Notes: generated by a model from the letters alone, not told the origin. Positions 36,200-46,005 are shown, numbered from the stretch's first letter. The stretch is 64,000 nucleotides of DNA from Bradyrhizobium commune (GCF_015624505.1 NZ_CP061379.1:2480001-2544000); one strand, 5' to 3'. Program-made: numbers and translations.

Positions 36200-37483
36200 T
36201 CACCACCCAAACCATTCCGGCTTGCGCGGCAGCTCCACCGACTTGACCTTCTCGAGCTTGATCGTGCCTTTGCCCATGAGGTCGTTGATGTCGCCGTCGG
36301 TCGCGCCGGAGACCTTCGAGCGATAGAGATCGACCTTCATGGTCCCGCGGTGGTCCTTTTCGGTCCAGGTCGAGGGATTGCAGACGCCTTCCATGCCGGC
36401 CGGCACCCAGTCCTTCTTCTGGTAAAAGCCCTTGGCGACGTTTTCGCCGGTAGCGCCGCCGTTCTTGGCGGCCCAGTCGAGCGCCTCCTTCATGTAGAGT
36501 GCCGAGCAGACGGCCGCGATGTAATGCACGGGACGATAGACCTTGCCGGTGGGGTCGGACATCTTCGAGATCTCCATCACCGTCTTCATGCCCGGCGCAT
36601 CGCCGCCCCAGCTCACTGCCGTGCGCAGCGGAAACACCACGCCATCGGCGGCGTCGCCGGCCGCCTTGGCGCCGGCCTCGTCCATGCCCCAGACGTTGCC
36701 GAGGAACTGGACGTCCACGCCCGCGGCCTTGCACGCCTTCAGCACCGAGACGTTGGATTGCGGCGTATTACCGAGATAAGCGTAGTTTGCCCCCGAGCTC
36801 TTCAGGCTGAGACACTGGCTGCTGTAGTCGCCGGGGCTCAATGCGAACACCAGCGGCGGCAGCACCTCGAAGCCGAGCTCGGTGGCGAGCGCCTCGCCGG
36901 CGGCCTTTGGCGCGTTGGGGTAGGGATGATTGGCGCCCATATGGACGTATTTCGGCTTGCCCGGCTTGCCCTTGGCCTTCCAATCGTCGGCCGCCCACAT
37001 CAGCATCGCGCGCAGCGCATCTGAATAGGTCGGACCGTAGAAGAAATTATAGGGCGCGGGCTTGGCCTTGCCGCTGGTGCCTTCGGGATCGGAGAGCGCA
37101 GCCGCGTAGGAGCCGGACATGTCGGGGATCTTATCCTGCGCGAGGAAGCCGGTCAGCGCCTCGGTGTCCGCCGTGCCCCAGCCCATGATCGCCGCGACCT
37201 TGCTGTCAGGCGCCGACCACTTCTTGTAGAGCGCGATCGCGCGCGGCACCTGATAGCCGTAGTCGTTGGTGTCGACGTTGAGCTGCTTGCCGCCGACGCC
37301 GCCATTCTTGTTGACCCAGGCGAAGGTGTCGGCGACGGCCTGGCCGAACGGCGTGCCGACGTCGGCGGTGCCACCCGAGCGGTCTTCGAGATGGCCGATC
37401 ACGATCTGCGCCTGCGCGCCGGCCGAAAAGGCCGCAATCGCAAACGCGAGCGAGGCGGTGCTCAAAAGGGATTTTGTCTTCAT
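36200..37483 (-). CDS. Periplasmic substrate-binding protein of a Liv-type ABC transporter
   Basis: 427 residues with a clear signal peptide (MKTKSLLSTASLAFAIAAFS, cleavage likely after GAQA). The mature protein begins with IVIGHLEDRSGGTADVGTPF, the usual first strand of the type I periplasmic binding fold, and has the LivJ/Peripla_BP_6 layout. It lies between the LivM-type and LivF-type genes. The ligand cannot be read from the sequence; an aromatic or aliphatic acid is plausible given the ligase in the same cluster. Confidence 0.9.
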   Translation of the reverse strand: MKTKSLLSTASLAFAIAAFSAGAQAQIVIGHLEDRSGGTADVGTPFGQAVADTFAWVNKNGGVGGKQLNVDTNDYGYQVPRAIALYKKWSAPDSKVAAIMGWGTADTEALTGFLAQDKIPDMSGSYAAALSDPEGTSGKAKPAPYNFFYGPTYSDALRAMLMWAADDWKAKGKPGKPKYVHMGANHPYPNAPKAAGEALATELGFEVLPPLVFALSPGDYSSQCLSLKSSGANYAYLGNTPQSNVSVLKACKAAGVDVQFLGNVWGMDEAGAKAAGDAADGVVFPLRTAVSWGGDAPGMKTVMEISKMSDPTGKVYRPVHYIAAVCSALYMKEALDWAAKNGGATGENVAKGFYQKKDWVPAGMEGVCNPSTWTEKDHRGTMKVDLYRSKVSGATDGDINDLMGKGTIKLEKVKSVELPRKPEWFGW

Positions 37484-37526
37484 CGGTCGTCTCCTCCTGT
37501 TATTGGTTTGTTGATTTGGCCCGCCC

Positions 37527-38600
37527 TCAATGCGAGAACGGGTAGAGTTTCCAGTACGCTTTGATCTGCCGCCAGCGGTGTGCGAGCCCGTCGGGTTCGA
37601 ACATCAGGAAGACGATGATGATCGCGCCGATCGCGATCTCGCGCAGGAAGGTGAGGTTGTTGTTGAGCGAGAGCGCCTTGTCGATCGCGCCGCCCTTGAG
37701 CGACAGGCTGATGAACTCCATCGATTCCGGCAGCAGCACCACGAAGGCGGTGCCCATCAGCGTGCCCATGATCGAACCGGTGCCGCCGATGATGATCATG
37801 GCGAGGAACAGGATCGAGCGCTCGATGCCAAAGCCTTCCTGCGAGACCACGAGCTGGTAGTGCGCGTAGAGCGCGCCGGCGATACCGGCGAAGAAGGCGG
37901 CCAGCCCAAACGACAGCGTGCGGTATTTGGTGAGGTTGATGCCCATGATCTCCGCGGAGAGATAATGGTCGCGGATCGCCACCAGCGCGCGGCCGTCGCG
38001 CGTGCGCATCAGATTGGTGACGAGAATGTAGCTCGCGAGCACATAGGCCAGCACGACGTAGAAATACTGCCGGTCGCCGCGCAGCGTGTAGCCGAAGATC
38101 GAAAACGGCTCGGCGCTCGCGGGCACCGAGCCGCCGGAAAACCATTCGGCTCGGGAGAAGAAGTCGAGCAGGATATATTGCGCGGCAAGCGTCGCGATGA
38201 CGAGATAGAGCCCCTTCAGCCGCGCCGCCGGAATGCCGAAGATCAAGCCGACAAGCGCGGTGACGACACCGGCGAGCGGGATCGCGAAGAACACCGGGAT
38301 CGGCGTGTTGTTGGAGATGTAGGCCGAGGTGAAGGCGCCGAACAGGAAGAAGGCGGCGTGCCCGATCGAGATCTGCCCGGTGAAGCCGACCAGGATGTTC
38401 AAGCCGAGTGCTGCGATCGAGAAGATGCCGATCTGGATCAGGATGCTCAGCCAGTAGCCGCCGAGCAATTGCGGCACGAGGCAGAGCAGCAGCACGCCGA
38501 GAATCGCAAAGTTGCGGCTGGTCGTGGTCGGGAAGATCGTGGTGTCGGCCGCGTAGGAGGTGCGGAAATCACCAGCAGGGATGAGGGCAGGGCCGGCCAT
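37527..38600 (-). CDS. LivM-type ABC transporter permease
   Basis: 357 residues, 9-10 predicted membrane helices, with the conserved GLNILVGFTGQISIGHAAFFLFGAF region cut here as ILVGFTGQISIGHAAFF, and the cytoplasmic coupling segment ALVAIRDHYLSAEIMGIN. The first 35 residues are hydrophilic, longer than usual for the family. The start lies 3 nt after the LivH-type stop, so the two permeases are co-translated. It forms the membrane channel with the LivH-type subunit. Confidence 0.92.
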   Translation of the reverse strand: MAGPALIPAGDFRTSYAADTTIFPTTTSRNFAILGVLLLCLVPQLLGGYWLSILIQIGIFSIAALGLNILVGFTGQISIGHAAFFLFGAFTSAYISNNTPIPVFFAIPLAGVVTALVGLIFGIPAARLKGLYLVIATLAAQYILLDFFSRAEWFSGGSVPASAEPFSIFGYTLRGDRQYFYVVLAYVLASYILVTNLMRTRDGRALVAIRDHYLSAEIMGINLTKYRTLSFGLAAFFAGIAGALYAHYQLVVSQEGFGIERSILFLAMIIIGGTGSIMGTLMGTAFVVLLPESMEFISLSLKGGAIDKALSLNNNLTFLREIAIGAIIIVFLMFEPDGLAHRWRQIKAYWKLYPFSH

Positions 38601-38603
38601 GGA

Positions 38604-39497
38604 TCAGATCCGCTCGATGTCGTGGGTGCCGAACAGGCCGTAGGGCTTGATCATCAGCACGATGATGAGAACGTAGAACGGCGCGATCTCGTAGAGATTG
38701 CCCCAATGCAGATACTGGCTGTCGACATATTGCGCGATGTTCTCGAGCAGGCCGATGATGATGCCGCCGAGCACCGCGCCGCCGACGGAATCGAGCCCGC
38801 CGAGGATCGCCGCTGGAAACACTTTTATGCCGTAGGCGGCGAGGCCGGACGACACGCCATTGACCACTGCGACGACGACGCCGGCGACTGCCGAGACCGT
38901 CGCCGAGATCGCCCAGGCCATCGCGAACACGCTCTTCACGGAAATGCCGAGCGACTGTGCAACCTGCTGGTTGAACGCCGTCGCGCGCATTGCTAGGCCG
39001 TACTTCGAGGCACGGAAGAACCAGGCCATGCCGATCATCATCGCGAGCGACACGACGAGGCTCATGACGTAGACGGTCTGGATCTGGAGGCCGAACAGTG
39101 CGACCGACTGGCTTTCGAACACCCGCGGGAACGGCTGCGGGTTGACGCCGAACATCCATTTCAGCGTGGCCTGGAGCACGGTGGAGAGGCCGATCGTCAC
39201 CATGATCACGGAGATGATGGGCTCGCCGATCATCGGCCGCAGGATCAGCACCTGGATCGCGATGCCGAACACGAACATGAACACCAGCGTCATCGGCATG
39301 CCGATCCAGAACGGCACCTGGTATTTGGCGAGCAGCGCCCAGCACACCCAGGCGCCGACCAGCAGCAGCTCGCCTTGCGCAAAATTGACGACCTGGGTCG
39401 CCTTGTAGATCAGCACGAACGACATCGCGACCACGCCATAGAGCGTGCCCACGACGAGGCCGTTGACCAGGAGCTGGATAAGGAAGGCGGTGTTCAT
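38604..39497 (-). CDS. LivH-type ABC transporter permease
   Basis: 297 residues with about 8 membrane helices, the family motif QVVNFAQGELLLVGAW, and the coupling segment GLAMRATAFNQQVAQSLGI. The size is standard. It is the first permease of the - strand set, preceded by a 220-nt region containing a palindromic repeat and the end of the acyl-CoA ligase gene. Confidence 0.93.
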   Translation of the reverse strand: MNTAFLIQLLVNGLVVGTLYGVVAMSFVLIYKATQVVNFAQGELLLVGAWVCWALLAKYQVPFWIGMPMTLVFMFVFGIAIQVLILRPMIGEPIISVIMVTIGLSTVLQATLKWMFGVNPQPFPRVFESQSVALFGLQIQTVYVMSLVVSLAMMIGMAWFFRASKYGLAMRATAFNQQVAQSLGISVKSVFAMAWAISATVSAVAGVVVAVVNGVSSGLAAYGIKVFPAAILGGLDSVGGAVLGGIIIGLLENIAQYVDSQYLHWGNLYEIAPFYVLIIVLMIKPYGLFGTHDIERI

Positions 39498-39536
39498 GTC
39501 GAGGCCCGCGCAAAATGCAGAAGCGATGATGCTGCA

Positions 39537-39682
39537 CCCTCCCCCCTTGTGGGAGAGGGTGGCTTCGCGAAGCGAAGCCGGGTGAGGGGTTGTCTCCGCA
39601 GTGACGGTGCGGCGAGAGGACCCCTCACCCGAGTGAGGGTGTGGCAGAGAGCGGAGATGCCCTCTCCCACAAGGGGAGAGGG
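39537..39682. repeat. Palindromic intergenic repeat (CCCTCTCCC family)
   Basis: About 146 nt bounded by related inverted ends: CCCTCCCCCCTTGTGGGAGA at the left and CCCTCTCCCACAAGGGGAGA at the right, with GGGTGAGGGG and CCCCTCACCC inside. A related unit occurs at 49021-49160. It fills most of the gap between the ligase and LivH-type genes, so it may separate their expression or stabilise transcripts. Confidence 0.8.
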
Positions 39683-39717
39683 CACATCGGCTGGCAGCGC
39701 TTTTTCCGAGAGCGACA

Positions 39718-41649
39718 TCACTCCGCGGCCTCCGCCAGATGTCCGTGTCCGCCGAGATTCACCACGCGCAGCGTGGTGCGCACGCGTTGAGTGGTGCCGT
39801 CCTGGAAGCGGATCACGGTGTCGACGGGGATGTCGGCATCGCCGTGGTAGATGGCGTCGATGATTCCAGCGTATTTCTCGTTGATGACGCCGCGGCGCAC
39901 TTTTCTCGTGCGGGTGAGCTCGCCGTCGTCGGCGTCCAGCTCCTTATAGAGCAGGAGGAAGCGCGAGATGCGTTGTGCCGGCGGCAGCGTGGCGTTCACG
40001 GTCTCGACTTCCTTCTGGAGCAGCGCATAGACCTCGGGTCGCGAGGCGAGATCGCTATAGGTCGTAAACGAGAGCCGGCTCCTCTCCGCCCATTTCGAGA
40101 TGATGGAGTAACGGATGCAGATCATCGCCGCGAGCGCTTCGCGGCCAGCACCCAACACCACGGCTTCGGCGATATAAGGCGAGAACTTCAGCTTGTTCTC
40201 GATGAATTGCGGCGAGAAGCGCTCGCCGCGCGAGGTCTCGGCGAGATCCTTGATGCGATCGATGACGACGAGCTGCTGATTGTCGTTGAAATAGCCGGCG
40301 TCGCCCGACAGCATCCAGCCGTCCCGGATGTCGGCAACGCTCGCCTCGGGATTCTTGTAGTAGCCGAGGAACATGTTCGGATGCCGCACCACGATCTCGC
40401 CGACGCCGTGGATATCGGCGTTGTCGATGCGGATCTCGACATTGTCGGCCATCGGCACGCCTGTCGTGTCAGGGTCGACCTTGCCCTCGGGATGCAGCGT
40501 GTAGGCGCCCAACAGCTCGGTCTGGCCGTAGAGCGTGCGCAACGGCACGCCCATGGCCTGGAAAAATTTGAAAGTATCCGGCCCGAGCGCTGCACCGCCG
40601 GTCGCCGCCGAGCGCAGGCGGGTGAAGCCGAGCCGGTCGCGCAGCGCGCGGAACAGGATCGCGTCGGCAAAGCCGGAACGCTTGCCCTGCTCGAGCGCAG
40701 CAAGACCGCTCTTCATGCCGATATCGAACAGGCGCTGCTTGAAGGGCGTTGCATCCATCACCTTGGCGCGGACGTCGGCAGCAATCGATTCCCAGACGCG
40801 CGGCGCGAACAGCACGAACGTCGGCGCGATCTCGCGCAGATCGTTCATCATTGTATCAGGCTCTTCGACGAAGTTGATCTTCATCCGGCACAAGAGGCCT
40901 TTGCCGAGCACGTAGACCTGCTCCATGATCCAGGGCAGCGGCAGCACGGAGACGTATTCGTCGTTCGGTCCCTTGGGGTCGAAGGCGAGATAGGTCGCAC
41001 AATGGCCGAGCACGCGGCCGGCCGCGAGCATCGCAAGTTTCGGATGCGAGGTGGTGCCTGACGTGGTGCAGAGGATCGCGACGTCCTCGCCCTTGGTGGC
41101 ATCCACCAAGCGGTCGTAGAGCTCCGGCTCTCGCATAGCCCGGCCACGCCCGAGCTCAGCGAAGGCCTCAGCCGACATCAGCCTGGGATCGTCATATTTC
41201 CGCATCCCGCGCGGATCGGAATAGATGATGTGCTTCAGCCTCGGCACGCGCTCGGCCAGCGTCAGCAGCTTGTCGACCTGCTCTTCGTCCTCGGCAAAGA
41301 CGAGCTGCGCTTCGCCATAGGTGAGGAGATAGGAGGCTTCTTCGTCCAGCACGTCCCGATAGAGCCCGAGGCTCAATCCGCCGATCGCATGCGTCGCCAC
41401 TTCCGCGGCGACCCAGTCCGGCCGGTTGTCACCGATGATGCCGATGACGTCGCCGCGGCCGAGGCCGAGCTCGATCAGGCCGAGCGCGAAGTCGCGCACG
41501 CGGGTCTGATAGTCGTTCCAGGAGAAAGGGCGCCAGAGACCGAGATCCTTTTCGCGCAGCGCGATTTCGTTGCCGTGCTCCTTCGCGTTGAGCCGGAGCA
41601 TCTTCGGATAGGTATCGGCCTGCGCGACGCGGCCCGCATAGTCCATCAT
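39718..41649 (-). CDS. AMP-dependent long-chain acyl-CoA synthetase-like ligase
   Basis: 643 residues from ATG 41649, which overlaps the LivG-type stop (ATGA). The adenylate-forming motifs are TTSGTTSHPKLAM (A3; the usual Gly after the TT is Ser), YGQTE (A5), and the long-chain-type lid region DRIKDLAETSRGERFSP. The frame stays open up to 42621 through the preceding gene, but that stretch is a shadow. It activates an acid imported by the surrounding Liv-type transporter to its CoA ester, a common pairing in Bradyrhizobium and Rhodopseudomonas. Confidence 0.88.
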   Translation of the reverse strand: MMDYAGRVAQADTYPKMLRLNAKEHGNEIALREKDLGLWRPFSWNDYQTRVRDFALGLIELGLGRGDVIGIIGDNRPDWVAAEVATHAIGGLSLGLYRDVLDEEASYLLTYGEAQLVFAEDEEQVDKLLTLAERVPRLKHIIYSDPRGMRKYDDPRLMSAEAFAELGRGRAMREPELYDRLVDATKGEDVAILCTTSGTTSHPKLAMLAAGRVLGHCATYLAFDPKGPNDEYVSVLPLPWIMEQVYVLGKGLLCRMKINFVEEPDTMMNDLREIAPTFVLFAPRVWESIAADVRAKVMDATPFKQRLFDIGMKSGLAALEQGKRSGFADAILFRALRDRLGFTRLRSAATGGAALGPDTFKFFQAMGVPLRTLYGQTELLGAYTLHPEGKVDPDTTGVPMADNVEIRIDNADIHGVGEIVVRHPNMFLGYYKNPEASVADIRDGWMLSGDAGYFNDNQQLVVIDRIKDLAETSRGERFSPQFIENKLKFSPYIAEAVVLGAGREALAAMICIRYSIISKWAERSRLSFTTYSDLASRPEVYALLQKEVETVNATLPPAQRISRFLLLYKELDADDGELTRTRKVRRGVINEKYAGIIDAIYHGDADIPVDTVIRFQDGTTQRVRTTLRVVNLGGHGHLAEAAE

Positions 41650-42470
41650 GCTGCGCTCTCCTGCGCAGCCGGCGTGTCGTCGGGATCGACCAGCGTCTCG
41701 TCCTCTTCGCCGAGATAGGCGCGCTTGACGTGGGGATCGGCGAGCACCGCGGCGGGATCGCCCTCGGCGATTTTGCGGCCGAAGTCCAGCACCATGACGC
41801 GGTGGGAGATGTCCATCACCACGCCCATGTCGTGCTCGATCATTACCACAGTCATCCCGAACTCCTCGTTGAGATCGACGATGTAGCGGGCCATGTCCTC
41901 CTTCTCCTCGAAATTCATGCCGGCCATCGGTTCGTCGAGAAGGATCAGGCGCGGCTCCAGCGCCATGGCGCGGGCGAGCTCGACGCGCTTGCGCAGGCCG
42001 TAAGGGAGTGTGCCGGCTGGCGCTTTTCGCACCGTCTGGAGATCGAGGAAGTCGATGATCTCCTCCACCTTGCGGCGGTGTTCGAGCTCTTCCTTGCGCG
42101 CGCCGGTGAGCCAGTACAGCGAGCCCGTGAGGAAATTGTTCTTCAGGAGGTGATGGCGGCCGACCATGATGTTGTCGAGCACGCTCATGTGGTGGAACAG
42201 CGCCAGATTCTGGAAGGTGCGGCCGATGCCGAGCGAGGGCCGCGCATTCGGTGTCAGCCCGGTGATGTCGCGGCCCTGGTAGAACAGCTGGCCTTCGGTC
42301 GGCTTGTAGCGGCCGGAAATGCAGTTCACGATCGAGGTCTTGCCGGCGCCGTTGGGGCCGATGATCGAGAACAGCTCGCCCTCCTTGATGGCAAAGCTGA
42401 CATCGGTCAGCGCGCGAACGCCACCGAACCGCAGGGACACGCCACGCACTTCGAGACTGGTAGCCACCAA
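41646..42470 (-). CDS. LivG-type ABC transporter ATP-binding protein
   Basis: 274 residues with Walker A GPNGAGKTS, the LivG-style signature LPYGLRKRVELARAM, Walker B LILLDEPMAGM and the switch IEHDMGVVMDI. The start is TTG 42470 (or GTG 42467), with GGGAGGG upstream. First gene of the transporter/ligase set and divergent from a Crp/Fnr regulator gene. An acidic C-terminal tail (GEEDETLVDPDD) follows the usual end of the fold. Confidence 0.9.
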   Translation of the reverse strand: MVATSLEVRGVSLRFGGVRALTDVSFAIKEGELFSIIGPNGAGKTSIVNCISGRYKPTEGQLFYQGRDITGLTPNARPSLGIGRTFQNLALFHHMSVLDNIMVGRHHLLKNNFLTGSLYWLTGARKEELEHRRKVEEIIDFLDLQTVRKAPAGTLPYGLRKRVELARAMALEPRLILLDEPMAGMNFEEKEDMARYIVDLNEEFGMTVVMIEHDMGVVMDISHRVMVLDFGRKIAEGDPAAVLADPHVKRAYLGEEDETLVDPDDTPAAQESAA

Positions 42471-42596
42471 ACAATTCCCTCCCGGTGATGGCGCATTCAG
42501 CGGCGCTCTTCGTCCGTTCCTCTTCCGCGATCCTAGTACGGTCGTCCCGGTGAGGCCATGCAGCAGTTGGTCTCGACCGGGCCGTGCGGCTTTCGT

Positions 42597-42761
42597 TCCC
42601 GATCGGGATCAAAAGCCGCATCGCCCAAGGTGGTCCTCAATAGGGGAAAGCGCTATTTTGAAATGTCTCCGGCCTGACAATTCTGCGACAAAGTTTTTCG
42701 GGCGGCAGTCGCCTCCATCTTTCGTCGGATGGCGGCCGAAGCAATCGTGTTGCGGTGCAAC
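42597..42761. promoter_or_regulatory. Two palindromes in the divergent LivG/Crp-type intergenic region
   Basis: The 333-nt region 42471-42803 holds no gene. It contains a perfect 12-bp palindrome TCCCGATCGGGA at 42597-42608 and an inverted repeat GTTGC-GGT-GCAAC at 42749-42761, 42 nt before the Crp-type start. Either could be an operator for the regulator or for the transporter set. Confidence 0.35.
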
Positions 42762-42803
42762 AGAGGGGTGGAGTGACGAAACGGTGCGGCTGGCCTCGCG
42801 ATC

Positions 42804-43478
42804 ATGATTTCAGAGGATCAACTGAAGCGCGTCGCCGCCTGGTCGCGCGAGCTCACGCACGCGGAGATCGAGGTTGCGCGCGCCGGAATCACGGAACGGT
42901 CCTACGGCACCGGCGAGACCGTGTTCATGCGCGGCGACAAGTTTGACTATTGGGCCGGCATGGTGAGCGGCCTGGCGCGCATGGGCGGGGTCTCGCGCGA
43001 CGGCAAGGAGACGAGCCTTGCGGGGCTGACTGCCGGCGCCTGGTTCGGCGAGGGCAGCGTGCTCAAGAACGAACTGCGGCGTTATGACGTCGTCGCGCTC
43101 CGCGGCAGCCGTGTCGCGCTGATGGAGCGGACCGCCTTCATGTGGCTGTTCGAGAACAGCGTCGGCTTCAACCGCTTCCTGGTGCGCCAGCTCAACGAAC
43201 GGCTCGGCCAGTTCATCGGCATGCTCGAGGTCAACCGCACGCTGGATGCTACCTCGCGCCTCGCCCGCAGCATCGCCTCGCTGTTCAACCCGATCCTGTA
43301 TCCGGAATCGACCGCGCATCTGGAGATCACCCAGGAGGAGATCGGTGCGCTGTCCGGCATGTCGCGCCAGAACGCCAACCGCGCGCTGAACCGGCTTGAG
43401 AAGGAAGGGCTGCTGCGGCTCGAATATGGCGGGGTGACGATCTTGGATATCGAGCGGCTAAGGGGGTATGGCGACTAG
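42804..43478 (+). CDS. Crp/Fnr-family transcriptional regulator
   Basis: 224 residues. The N-terminal cyclic-nucleotide-binding-like barrel contains YGTGETVFMRGD and GEGSVLKNELRRYD; there are no clustered N-terminal cysteines, so it is not an Fnr-type oxygen sensor. The C-terminal winged helix has the recognition segment ITQEEIGALSGMSRQNANRALNRLEKE cut here as SGMSRQNANRALNRLE. It is divergent from the LivG/ligase cluster and may regulate it. It overlaps the convergent TPR gene by 4 nt. Confidence 0.9.
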   Translation: MISEDQLKRVAAWSRELTHAEIEVARAGITERSYGTGETVFMRGDKFDYWAGMVSGLARMGGVSRDGKETSLAGLTAGAWFGEGSVLKNELRRYDVVALRGSRVALMERTAFMWLFENSVGFNRFLVRQLNERLGQFIGMLEVNRTLDATSRLARSIASLFNPILYPESTAHLEITQEEIGALSGMSRQNANRALNRLEKEGLLRLEYGGVTILDIERLRGYGD

Positions 43479-45067
43479 AGCTTTTTAAAGGGGCCGCTGG
43501 CTAAATCGGCCGCGAGCTCAGCCACGACACCGGTCCAGTCTCCGGGGGTGCTCTGACGACGGAGATGGACAGTTGGATACCAGGGGCTGTCGAGGCGATC
43601 GAGCAGCCAGCGCCAATCGGGATTGTAGGGTAGGAGCAGCTCGACTGGCTTGCCGAGCGCGGCCGCCAAATGAGCCACCGACGTGTCGACGCAGATCACG
43701 AGATCGAGCGTGCAGATCGCAGCCGCCGTATCGTCGAGGTCGCCGAGATGGGGTGCGAGGTCGGTGACGCGCCCTCGCGGAAAGCTCCTGATGTTGCCGG
43801 CCCGAGCCCCGACTTGCAGGCTGAAGAACCGAATGGGTGTCGCCGCCTTTGCCTCGAGCAGCGGCAACAGGGATTTTGGCTTGATTGACCGATTGCGATC
43901 GTTGCGGTGGGTCGGATTACCGGCCCAGACCAGCCCGACCCGCAATGCATCCTCGGAGCCAACCCGCGCCGACCAGGTCTCGACCACAGCCGGGTCGGCC
44001 GAGAGATAAGGCACACCCCCCGGAATATCCTGCACATCGAAGCCAACGGCATGGGGCAGGCTCATGAACGGGATATGAAAATCAAAGCGTGGCAAAGTCT
44101 CACTGCGGCTGACCACGCTGACCTGCGCCAATCCCTCGCGAGTAACCTTGCGCTCCGTCAGGCGCCGCAGCGCCGGCGGAATTTCGACAAGAACATGACC
44201 GGCGCGTTCATTCAGAAGAGGCAGATAGCGCAGGAACTGAATCGTGTCGCCCAGTCCCTGCTCCGCATGAAGCAAGAGGACACGTTTCGCAAGAGGCTCG
44301 CCGCGCCAGAGCGGCGGTGCGAAATTGCGCCGTTCCACCTCGGCCGTCAGCAGCCGTGCCTCATAGCCGGCAAGACCGCGCGAAAAATCTCCCTGGAGCA
44401 GGAAGGCCAGCGACTGATTGAGAATTGCCTCCGGATATCCGGGCCGCAACCGTAGCGCGGCGTCGTAAGCGTGAACGGCGTCATCGAGCCGTAGATTGGC
44501 GCGCAGCGCGTTGCCGAGATTGTAGTGGTACTCGGCCATGTCCGGGAGCAGGCGAGTGGCCTCACGATGCGCGGCGATTGCCGCGACGAAATCTCCGCGG
44601 TCTTCCAGGAGCAGGCCGTGATTGGCATGGACCGCTGCGCCGCCGTTGGTGCAGTTTCCGGTCGCGATCGCACGGGTGTAGGCGGCTTCGGCCTCGCCCT
44701 CGCGCTCGTTTTCCCTGAGCGCGTTGCCGAGGTTGAACCAGATATCCCCAACCTCGGGGGCTTCCTGTAGCGCCTGCCGATAGGCTTTCACCGCCTCGTC
44801 GAGTTTGCCAGCAGCCCTCAGCGTGACGCCGAAATTGGTCAGCAGGCCGGCATCGCCGGGCTGGACCTTGATGGCGCGCCGCAGGAATGGCAAGGCATCG
44901 TCGGGCCGCCCCGAACGGGACACCGCTTGCGCCATGCAATGGAGCGCGCCCACATGTTGTGGGTATCGCGCAAGGATGGGCCGGCACAGCGCCTCGACCT
45001 CGCCAAATCGTCCCGCGCTCAGGCGCGAGATCGCGGTCGCCAACATGTTCTCAGCAGCAATGTCCAT
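43475..45067 (-). CDS. TPR-repeat protein with C-terminal GT9/heptosyltransferase-like domain
   Basis: 530 residues. The first about 240 are tetratricopeptide repeats (for example YRQALQEAPEVGDIWFNLGN, ANHGLLLEDRGDFVAAIAAH). The C-terminal part (about 250-530) resembles the heptosyltransferase or O-GlcNAc-transferase-related fold: LLHAEQGLGDTIQFLRYLP, VGLVWAGNPTHRNDRNRSI and LDLVICVDTSVAHLAAALGK. Such proteins are frequent in Bradyrhizobium and probably glycosylate a protein or glycan. Convergent with the Crp-type gene. Confidence 0.85.
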   Translation of the reverse strand: MDIAAENMLATAISRLSAGRFGEVEALCRPILARYPQHVGALHCMAQAVSRSGRPDDALPFLRRAIKVQPGDAGLLTNFGVTLRAAGKLDEAVKAYRQALQEAPEVGDIWFNLGNALRENEREGEAEAAYTRAIATGNCTNGGAAVHANHGLLLEDRGDFVAAIAAHREATRLLPDMAEYHYNLGNALRANLRLDDAVHAYDAALRLRPGYPEAILNQSLAFLLQGDFSRGLAGYEARLLTAEVERRNFAPPLWRGEPLAKRVLLLHAEQGLGDTIQFLRYLPLLNERAGHVLVEIPPALRRLTERKVTREGLAQVSVVSRSETLPRFDFHIPFMSLPHAVGFDVQDIPGGVPYLSADPAVVETWSARVGSEDALRVGLVWAGNPTHRNDRNRSIKPKSLLPLLEAKAATPIRFFSLQVGARAGNIRSFPRGRVTDLAPHLGDLDDTAAAICTLDLVICVDTSVAHLAAALGKPVELLLPYNPDWRWLLDRLDSPWYPTVHLRRQSTPGDWTGVVAELAADLASGPFKKL

Positions 45068-45177
45068 GTGAGCCGCCGTTTAGGATTCTCGCGGCGCATC
45101 TATTGGACAGAATTGCAACACGCTGACGAATGCCCGGCGAGGTCTCGCCGGTGCATGCCGACCCGGTGCGCAGCCAC

Positions 45178-46005
45178 CTATGGCTTTCGTTCTGCGAGCG
45201 CCGTGGTCATCGCCGAGATCAGGGGCCGCATGAAATAAGCTTCATCCGCCGGCGCAACGTCCGTGCGCAAACCGTGGGTGGCGAGCTCGCCCGAGACCGC
45301 CGGTCCAACCGACGCAATCAGCGTCCGCTCAAGCCCGGTGCGCAACGTCGTCTCGCTGCCATGGGCCTTGGCGGCCTCGATCAGGCGGCGGACCTGGCCG
45401 AGATTGGTCAGCGCAATGGAATCGATCCGCCCCGCCGCCATCTCATCAATGGCGGCAACGATGTTGGCGTCGGCCGCCTTGGAATCGTAGACGTAAGGCA
45501 GCACGGTGTCGACCTCGGCGCCTTGAGCCGAGAGCGCGCCGGTCAGCGCGCTGTGGTCCTTGTCGGGATAGAGCTGAAGGCCGAGGCGGCGTCCCCTGAG
45601 GTCGAGCTTGCCCAGCATCTCGATCACGCCCTCGGTGGTCGGCTTCTCCGTGGTCTGCTGCGCTTCGAGCGAGATCTCGCGCAGCGCCTTGCCGGGTTTC
45701 GGGCCGCGGGTGAATTTTCGCGATTTGGCGAGCGCCGCGACGAAGGCCTGATCGAGCTCGCGGCTCCGCGCGAGCTTCATGATCCGCCGCAGGCCTTCGC
45801 CGGTCATCAGCACGAGGTCGTCCAACGGCTTGTCGATGGCGCGGCGGATCCAGGCCTCGATCGGGGCAGGGTCCGGCGCGTCCTGGATGGTGAACATCGG
45901 GCATTGCACGACCTCGGCGCCTTGCTCGGCCAGGAGTTTTGAGAACTGCGCCTCCTCGCGCGTCTCCAGGATCAGGATGCGATAGCCGTTCAGGCGGTCG
46001 GCCAT
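45178..46005 (-). CDS. hemD: Uroporphyrinogen-III synthase (HemD)-like protein
   Basis: 275 residues from ATG 46005, with GGAG 7 nt upstream; the frame extends to 46143, but the extra residues are unlike HemD. Features are ILILETREEAQFSKLLAEQG, VLMTGEGLRRIM, FTRGPKPGKALRE, and TNLGQVRRLIEAA near the second domain. The two-domain HemD fold cyclises hydroxymethylbilane to uroporphyrinogen III. It is not near hemC or other haem genes; the neighbour is purU in divergent orientation. It could be a paralogue with another role. Confidence 0.75.
   Translation of the reverse strand: MADRLNGYRILILETREEAQFSKLLAEQGAEVVQCPMFTIQDAPDPAPIEAWIRRAIDKPLDDLVLMTGEGLRRIMKLARSRELDQAFVAALAKSRKFTRGPKPGKALREISLEAQQTTEKPTTEGVIEMLGKLDLRGRRLGLQLYPDKDHSALTGALSAQGAEVDTVLPYVYDSKAADANIVAAIDEMAAGRIDSIALTNLGQVRRLIEAAKAHGSETTLRTGLERTLIASVGPAVSGELATHGLRTDVAPADEAYFMRPLISAMTTALAERKP

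Noticed and set aside
41650..42621. Possible fusion of a LivG domain to the acyl-CoA ligase by an open frame reaching 42621
   Set aside because: The LivG-type protein is encoded in another frame; the in-frame extension is Arg/His-rich noise, and the ATGA overlap gives a natural start at 41649.
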